From Arion vulgaris (taxonomy: Eukaryota > Mollusca > Gastropoda > Stylommatophora > Arionidae), in NCBI GenBank assembly GCA_020796225.1, contig CM036775.1, forward strand, positions 4,227,393 through 4,291,392: a DNA stretch of 64,000 nucleotides, given 5' to 3'. Shown here piece by piece: positions 59,370 to 64,000 of this stretch. A program made the position numbers and the translations under genes. Position 1 is the stretch's first letter. Each line of letters begins with the position of its first letter. A model generated the notes under the pieces. That model was not told the DNA's origin and ran no database searches. It saw only the letters and a program-made list of their open reading frames with translations.

Positions 59370-59950
59370 TTAGCCTACCTTATCGTGGTTGGAGGGTTTG
59401 TGTGTCTTTACGGGCCTTCAGGCTATTTTGGCGGGAGTCTAACTCCTAGCAGGTCTAACCAAGTCGAACAAACTGAAGGTGAAAGGCCAGACCAAAAGGC
59501 GGGAGCAGGATGGGGCCTCATAAGGTGACAGTGCAGAACCCACTGGAGAGTGGTAAATGCTCTGGCTGCAGCCAACCCATCCCCAGCTATGGGACAAATA
59601 GCAGTCGTCCTCTCTCTCCCTTGAGGAAGACATCCTTTTTCTTAACTTTTCTGCTTCTATGACACTTTCCCTTAAGTATATGGGATTAAACTATAGTGTC
59701 CAGCAAGCACACCCTGCATAAAAGCCTGGGTTGGTGAGCCCGGCGACAGACAGCTGAAGTCACCAAGAGTAGGACGACTCCAGACAAACCCGGAAGACAG
59801 ATCTCGTCAGCAGGGGACTGCAACTGTTTAGAGAACAAACTAAAAAAAACGGAATGGGAACTCAACGTCCTCAGAAACAGAATGTGTCAGCCATTATTGG
59901 TGGGGAGGAATCGACACATACGAATGACTCAATGGCCATGACCAAAAGCA
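59370..59950 (+). mobile_element. LINE-B 5' end
   Basis: 'taccttatcgtggttggagg' 5' UTR start, then 'ggtctaaccaagtcgaacaa', 'atgctctggctgcagccaac', and at 59850-59945 the region with 'cagccattattggtggggag'. Collinear with the reverse of 11120-11690, which is its distorted counterpart. Cut off abruptly at 59950. Confidence 0.82.
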
Positions 59951-60219
59951 AATACATGTTTTCCTACTGCCTTGTTAATTATCCACGCTTCACACCTATA
60001 CTTAACTACTTTGTCACTGAAAATACTCCTTCATAATGCATTCTCATTCTGAGCGTATAGTCCTATATAACTGTTACTATTGGCTATTAATACTATTATT
60101 CTGATCTTTGTTTTCTTATCAGTTCCATTCCATACAGTCTTTATTTAGTTGTTTAATTTTTTTTCTAAGTCCAACCCCATGTTTGTTCTTTGAAATTCTT
60201 TGTTCCATCTCTTGTTAGC

Positions 60220-60850
60220 AGCTGTTAGAAGATGAAACACTGGAAAGGGTTGAGCAGTTTACATATCTTGGTAGCGTACTGACACTAAATGGTGGCACAG
60301 AGGAAGATATAAAATCACGTCTGAGTAAGGCCAGAACAGCTTTTGCCAGAATGAAACCAGTATGGAAGTCCAAAATCTCATATAGGACCAAAACTTAAAC
60401 TCTATAAAAGCATTGTTTGCCAGTTTTGCTCTACGGATCGGAGTGTTGGAGGATGACCAAAGGAGATACTAGCAGGCTTGTCAGTTTTCCACCATCTTGT
60501 CTTGCTAGGAATCTTGGAATCTTTTGCAGTAAAAATATCCAATAACCAACTACTCCAAGACACAAGACAAGAGGCAATGAATGACATACTCAAAAGAGAA
60601 GATGGAAATGGCTCGGACATGTTATGAGAATGAGACAAGAAATGCCTGCAAGGATAGCCCTCACTTGGACACCAGAGGGAAAGAGAAGAAAGGCAGACCA
60701 CGGACAACATGGAGCGCATGATGGAAGAGGAACTGGACACCGCATCTCTGACGTGGGGCTCTGCGCTGAAGGTTGCACGGACAGGAGAGCATGGAAAGTC
60801 CTTTCTGAAGCCCCATGTGTCACTAGGCATGACGGGATTAAGTAAAAGTA
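60220..60850 (+). mobile_element. LINE-E RT C-terminal end, second copy
   Basis: Same 600 bp as 30190-30815 ([56 protein letters not shown] shifted). Differences are mostly 1-3-base deletions. Confidence 0.85.
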
Positions 60851-61790
60851 AGTTGTTAGCAGCTGAGTGAACCGAGATATTCAAAACTGTTCCCATTTTC
60901 TATTTTTTTTTTCTCAGTTGAAATAGTACTGATCACACTCGTTGCATAAAAACATGTCTTACTTAAGTAACTTATATTTACTTAATTTACTACTTTTTTA
61001 CACTTTAAATATTGTTTTTACATTTAGAGCACGTTATTATGTTACGACAAAAATATAGTTAGCAAAACAAACATTTGCAACATAAGAGCATCGGCCACTA
61101 GTCCGCTATTTTGTAATAGTAGTTAATTAATATCATGTCAACTCGAAACACTCACGTTTAAAATTCATCAGTTCTTTGGGTTCTGCTAGCGATCAGATGT
61201 TTATTTTCATTTTCGAAAGCTCTTAAACTAAATCAAGTGAATCTCATGCGGACTGTTTGCACAGATGGGACAGCATTTATTAAATGAAAGCCCTTGACAA
61301 ATCGACCGAGCATGATCCACTTATAAAACTAGATCAAATGATCATCTCATCTTACAAGTGTAACGTGACAGAACGCCGTTGGTTGCTAAACATAAAACGT
61401 GTAATCGTCGAACGACGATGGATGCCGTAGTCCGTAGAATATAGTAATCTGTAAATCATATTGCGTTCTTTTGTATCATACTTAAGTGGGTGTTGTTTTC
61501 AAGATAGAGATTGTATAGCTGCTTACTGATTCGTATAATCATTTCACTGCAATGAATGTAATATAAATATATTTTATAAAGATTTCTTTTAGGAGCGTTT
61601 TGAAAACTGTATTCCTACGAAACTTTGTTTTTAGACAATGGTTATTGTTACAGTACACGTTTACACTTCTTACAGATGCTAATGCTACATTCGATCATAC
61701 GGAAAACTGTCAGAAGCAACCTTTACCAAATACGAAAACACGAAGTGGTGTAGTTTTCATCATCAAATACCTTGCATACTAGCATAACTT
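60850..61790. other. Non-repetitive region upstream of VMP1
   Basis: The longest stretch here without a recognised repeat. No coding exon seen. 61375-61440 is relatively CpG-rich. It lies 3.7-4.7 kb upstream of the first coding exon of VMP1. Confidence 0.5.
61356..61500 (-). promoter_or_regulatory. Possible VMP1 5' UTR exon and promoter
   Basis: On the - strand a CpG-containing stretch ends in 'acactt' followed by a good donor gtaaga (61355 down). A non-coding first exon is expected because the first coding exon has an acceptor 11 nt before ATG. The assignment is inference only; the upper limit is arbitrary. Confidence 0.3.
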
Positions 61791-62120
61791 TGCCATCCTA
61801 CCAGTTGTTCAGAATTTATCTCTCATAGGCCAGATGTCCCACCTCTGCAGTAGTCATGCTCAAATCATCAGTTACATCCTGTATCAATTTCTCCGTGGTC
61901 TTCCTCTTTGCAAGGATGCCACCTTCCATAATGGCCTTCTCCAACTTTTCGTGCATCTTTATATATAAAAAATAAAACACTTCAATTTTCTTATTTGTAG
62001 CATCAACTAGTTTTCTTCGATTCTGGGTCTTTCTGGATATATTTATTTGTTCTCTTCTCCCCCATTACGTACGAAGGGCTCTTCTGTAACACTTATATTC
62101 AAAAACATACGTTTTTACAC
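61790..62120 (-). mobile_element. LINE-G RT C-terminal end
   Basis: Reversed it gives IMEGGILAKRKTTEKLIQDV-like text, TDDLSMTTAEVGHLAYERNK and YK..RRALRT; matches 20040-20345 before amplification. Confidence 0.72.
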
Positions 62121-62149
62121 TGCTCTGTTAAATGTTCAAGCTTCACACA

Positions 62150-62260
62150 CATCACGAGTTTTACAAAGCACAAAACAGGCTAACAGTCCTTTATCAAGCA
62201 ATATATACAAGACACAGTAATGTTAAAGAACAAAAGTCCAATACACGCGATGTGTTTTTG
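62150..62260 (-). repeat. Penelope-type terminus scrap
   Basis: 'ttttacaaagcacaaaacag' and 'cctttatcaagcaatatata' in the order of 49735-49800. Weak. Confidence 0.45.
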
Positions 62261-62368
62261 GGGTTTTTGCCATTGTTTTGTACCTATGCACGTCTTAGTC
62301 CTTTGCTTGTTAACAGTCTTTTGATTGTAACGCTGGATTATCCTGTTTTGTGCTGCTTCCCCCTTCCC

Positions 62369-62553
62369 GATCCAGAAGCACTTGAGCTTTCAGCTCGGTG
62401 CCATGGACATTGTAACCCTTCGGTTCTGTGCCACAAACACCGTAAATCTGGAGAACCTGTGACTTTTCTGCCAGCCCGTAGAATTGAACCCGCACTCACA
62501 GAGGGCTTATCACCCGTCATCCAACACGCTACGAATACGTTGGGCAGGCGGGC
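62369..62553 (-). mobile_element. SINE S1, near full length
   Basis: 'gatccagaagcacttgagct' to 'cgttgggcaggcggg', with B box region gaattgaacccgc reversed; no A tail left. Confidence 0.85.
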
Positions 62554-62639
62554 TTTTGTGCTTTCTAAACCCATATTGTTTCGTAATTTGATATTTTGCT
62601 TATGATACATTTAAGTCATCATGCACAAGAATAACAGGT

Positions 62640-62770
62640 ATAAGTTGTTTTTATTAGAGCTGTCTGCATAGTACTTTGGGCAGACCAATATGTGCTCTGT
62701 ATCACCGATAGGTGTCGAATGGTATGCATGTTGATGACTACTGTTGCTCTCTGGTTAAACACACCCTTTA
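62640..62770 (-). mobile_element. LINE-A terminus
   Basis: Reversed: GVFNQRATVVINMHTIRHLS and the 'ctgcccaaagtactatgcag' tail. Confidence 0.7.
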
Positions 62771-62879
62771 TTATTACATAACAACCAAGATAAGCAAAGA
62801 AAACTGAAAACTTATCATCTATAGCATCAAAAGTTGGACTGCAGATAAGATATGAAAAGACAAATTTAATGAAGACACC

Positions 62880-63165
62880 TGTCTTCTTCACCTTTCAACT
62901 CGAACAGAGCACAGGTCTTCAACAAACTTCTTTCAGCCGTTCTCTCTCTTGTCATCTCTTCCAAGTCTTGCCTATTCAGTATCAGTCACTAGCTCTCTCC
63001 AGGTATTTCTAGGCCTTCCCCTACAGATAGAAAACAATGCATGTCTTGGAATGCTTCCGGTCGGTCTTCTCACTGTGTGTCCTATCCATCGCATCTTTCT
63101 TAGCCCTTTTTCCACTGGTAGAAGCATATATCCAGCGGAACAACTTTATGATCTCTTGGTACTGA
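62880..63165 (-). mobile_element. LINE-I 3' end
   Basis: Reversed: KMRWIGHTVRRPTGSIPRHA-like, GRPRNTWRELVTDTE, TRERTAERSLLKTCALFELK. Same family as 26020-26225. Confidence 0.75.
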
Positions 63166-63289
63166 AAGAGGCCTACTTATAAGCTAAAACCATAACAGAT
63201 ATCATCTGCAGTTTCGTTTCCACATGTTGCTATAAGACTATTATCCAACCGGATCTGCATATTGCAGGATGTTTATATAACATATTCTC

Positions 63290-63634
63290 ACTGATTTCTC
63301 TCTCTCGCACGAGATCACCGCGCAAACTGATGTACCAAATCTCCCATAAATTCTATTCATGTGGAAATCTGATTCATGCAGCCTTAGCAATTGATGTGTT
63401 TTACGTCATATCGTCAGCACCATTTGGAGCTCTGGTGCTTATCCTCAACAATGTGTCTGGTTTCAGCCAGTTTACTCAGTTCTCTCTCCATTCTGTAGCC
63501 ATCTAGTGTTTTTTACGGTGTGGGGTAGCTAGCCCATGCCCAACCTCCTTAGTCGCCTCTTACGACATGCATGGCAAGTAACAGTAGTTCTATTCGTTAC
63601 GCCCCTATTTGGGTCCCGGTAACCACTCGGGCGA
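63290..63634 (-). mobile_element. S2-related SINE, longer subtype
   Basis: Aligns along its whole length with 37150-37521, including 'gatgtaccaaatctcccata', 'tttcagccag' and the S2 head 'gtcccggtaaccactcgggc'. Confidence 0.8.
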
Positions 63635-63649
63635 TTCTCACTGGTTTAA

Positions 63650-63780
63650 TATACTTTAGTTATATAAGGACTATCATCATAGCACTCCGGGCATGTCCAT
63701 AGATGTTCCGATCCCCGCTTCAACAAATCCAGCGGTCAAACATGTCAGTTCGAAGTTGATTGATTAATCTTTCTTGCATA
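63650..63780 (-). mobile_element. LINE RNase H family terminus
   Basis: 'aggactatcatcatagcact', 'gggcatgtccatag' and 'cagttcgaagttgattgatt' match the reverse of 57850-57975. Confidence 0.7.
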
Positions 63781-63785
63781 TTTGG

Positions 63786-64000
63786 AATGTACCTTGAGAA
63801 GAAATGATCAAAGAATATCAAAGCAGGCATTGAAGTGTGATGCAAAAGGTTCAAGAAAGAGAGGCAACCTAAGGAGACACTGAAACAAACTTTGCTGAGA
63901 GAGGCAAGAAATATCAGTTCTCAGTTTCATGGAGATTAAGTGAGTTGCCCAGGCTAGAGCGGTATGGAGAAATTGCTTGCAGGTCCTATGTAACATATAA
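63786..64000 (+). mobile_element. LINE-C 3' end, cut by window edge
   Basis: 'accttgagaagaaatgatca' to 'gtcctatgtaacatataa': the ordinary single-copy form of the sequence that is amplified at 52680-55213. Confidence 0.82.

Overview
This is a repeat-saturated animal nuclear window: spliced genes with GT-AG introns, tRNA-derived SINEs, LINEs, and mariner, hAT and Penelope-like elements. Nothing in it is bacterial or organellar. The host is a bilaterian invertebrate. SINEs of my families S2 and S3 share a core reading 'catgtcRtaagaggcgact', which I associate with mollusc/lophotrochozoan SINEs, so a mollusc-like animal is my weak guess; an arthropod is not excluded.

Two conserved host genes converge. 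On the + strand, eight exons (582-24271) encode the C-terminal half of a TBCCD1 orthologue (TBCC domain-containing protein 1, a centrosome/Golgi-positioning protein); its 5' exons lie before the window. On the - strand, ten coding exons (57138 down to 29519) encode an apparently complete VMP1 orthologue (ER multipass DedA/VTT scramblase of autophagy), about 420 aa. The stop codons are 5.2 kb apart. Splice phases agree at nearly every junction. The exceptions are two TBCCD1 exons with single-base frameshifts and one unresolved VMP1 junction (exons 8-9).

Nearly everything else is intronic or intergenic repeat. I use working names. SINEs: S1 (tail 'agcRcttctggatc'), S2 ('ggttaccgggcccaaattt'), S3 ('agcaaagaatagtaacact'), S4 ('ggattcaatcc' B box), S5 ('gactgcctagagta'), S6 ('gcggacagtttgcttgcaaa'), S7 ('gtctctgtggctgagtggtt'), S8 ('gccgtggtagcgtagttgtt'). 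LINE 3' ends: A (RNase H, HLWVCPEC-type tail), B (RNase H plus CCHC, tail [15 protein letters not shown]), C (RRWRYVGHTLRRN), D ([10 protein letters not shown]), E ([12 protein letters not shown]), F (RRWNYIGHTLRM), G ([16 protein letters not shown]), H, I (RRELEADIKRWKELEG), J (C2H2 tail), K, L. Many insertions keep target-site duplications (TSDs), so the order of nesting can be read.

The most unusual feature is a set of minisatellites, most of which begin inside a recognisable transposon piece: a 93-bp array in a LINE-C coding end, a 118-bp array at a LINE-G 3' tail, a 62-bp array at another LINE 3' end, 81-bp arrays at two LINE-B 3' ends, a 31-bp array in a LINE RNase H domain, and a 36-38-bp array from SINE S8. 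A 70-bp array starts directly at a TBCCD1 splice donor. One block (about 41475-42290) is an interleaved blend of a 15-bp array and the unique flank found 1.3 kb away, and large parts of 1.2-12.4 kb have inflated homopolymers. Both look like consensus errors and bear on every frameshift call here.
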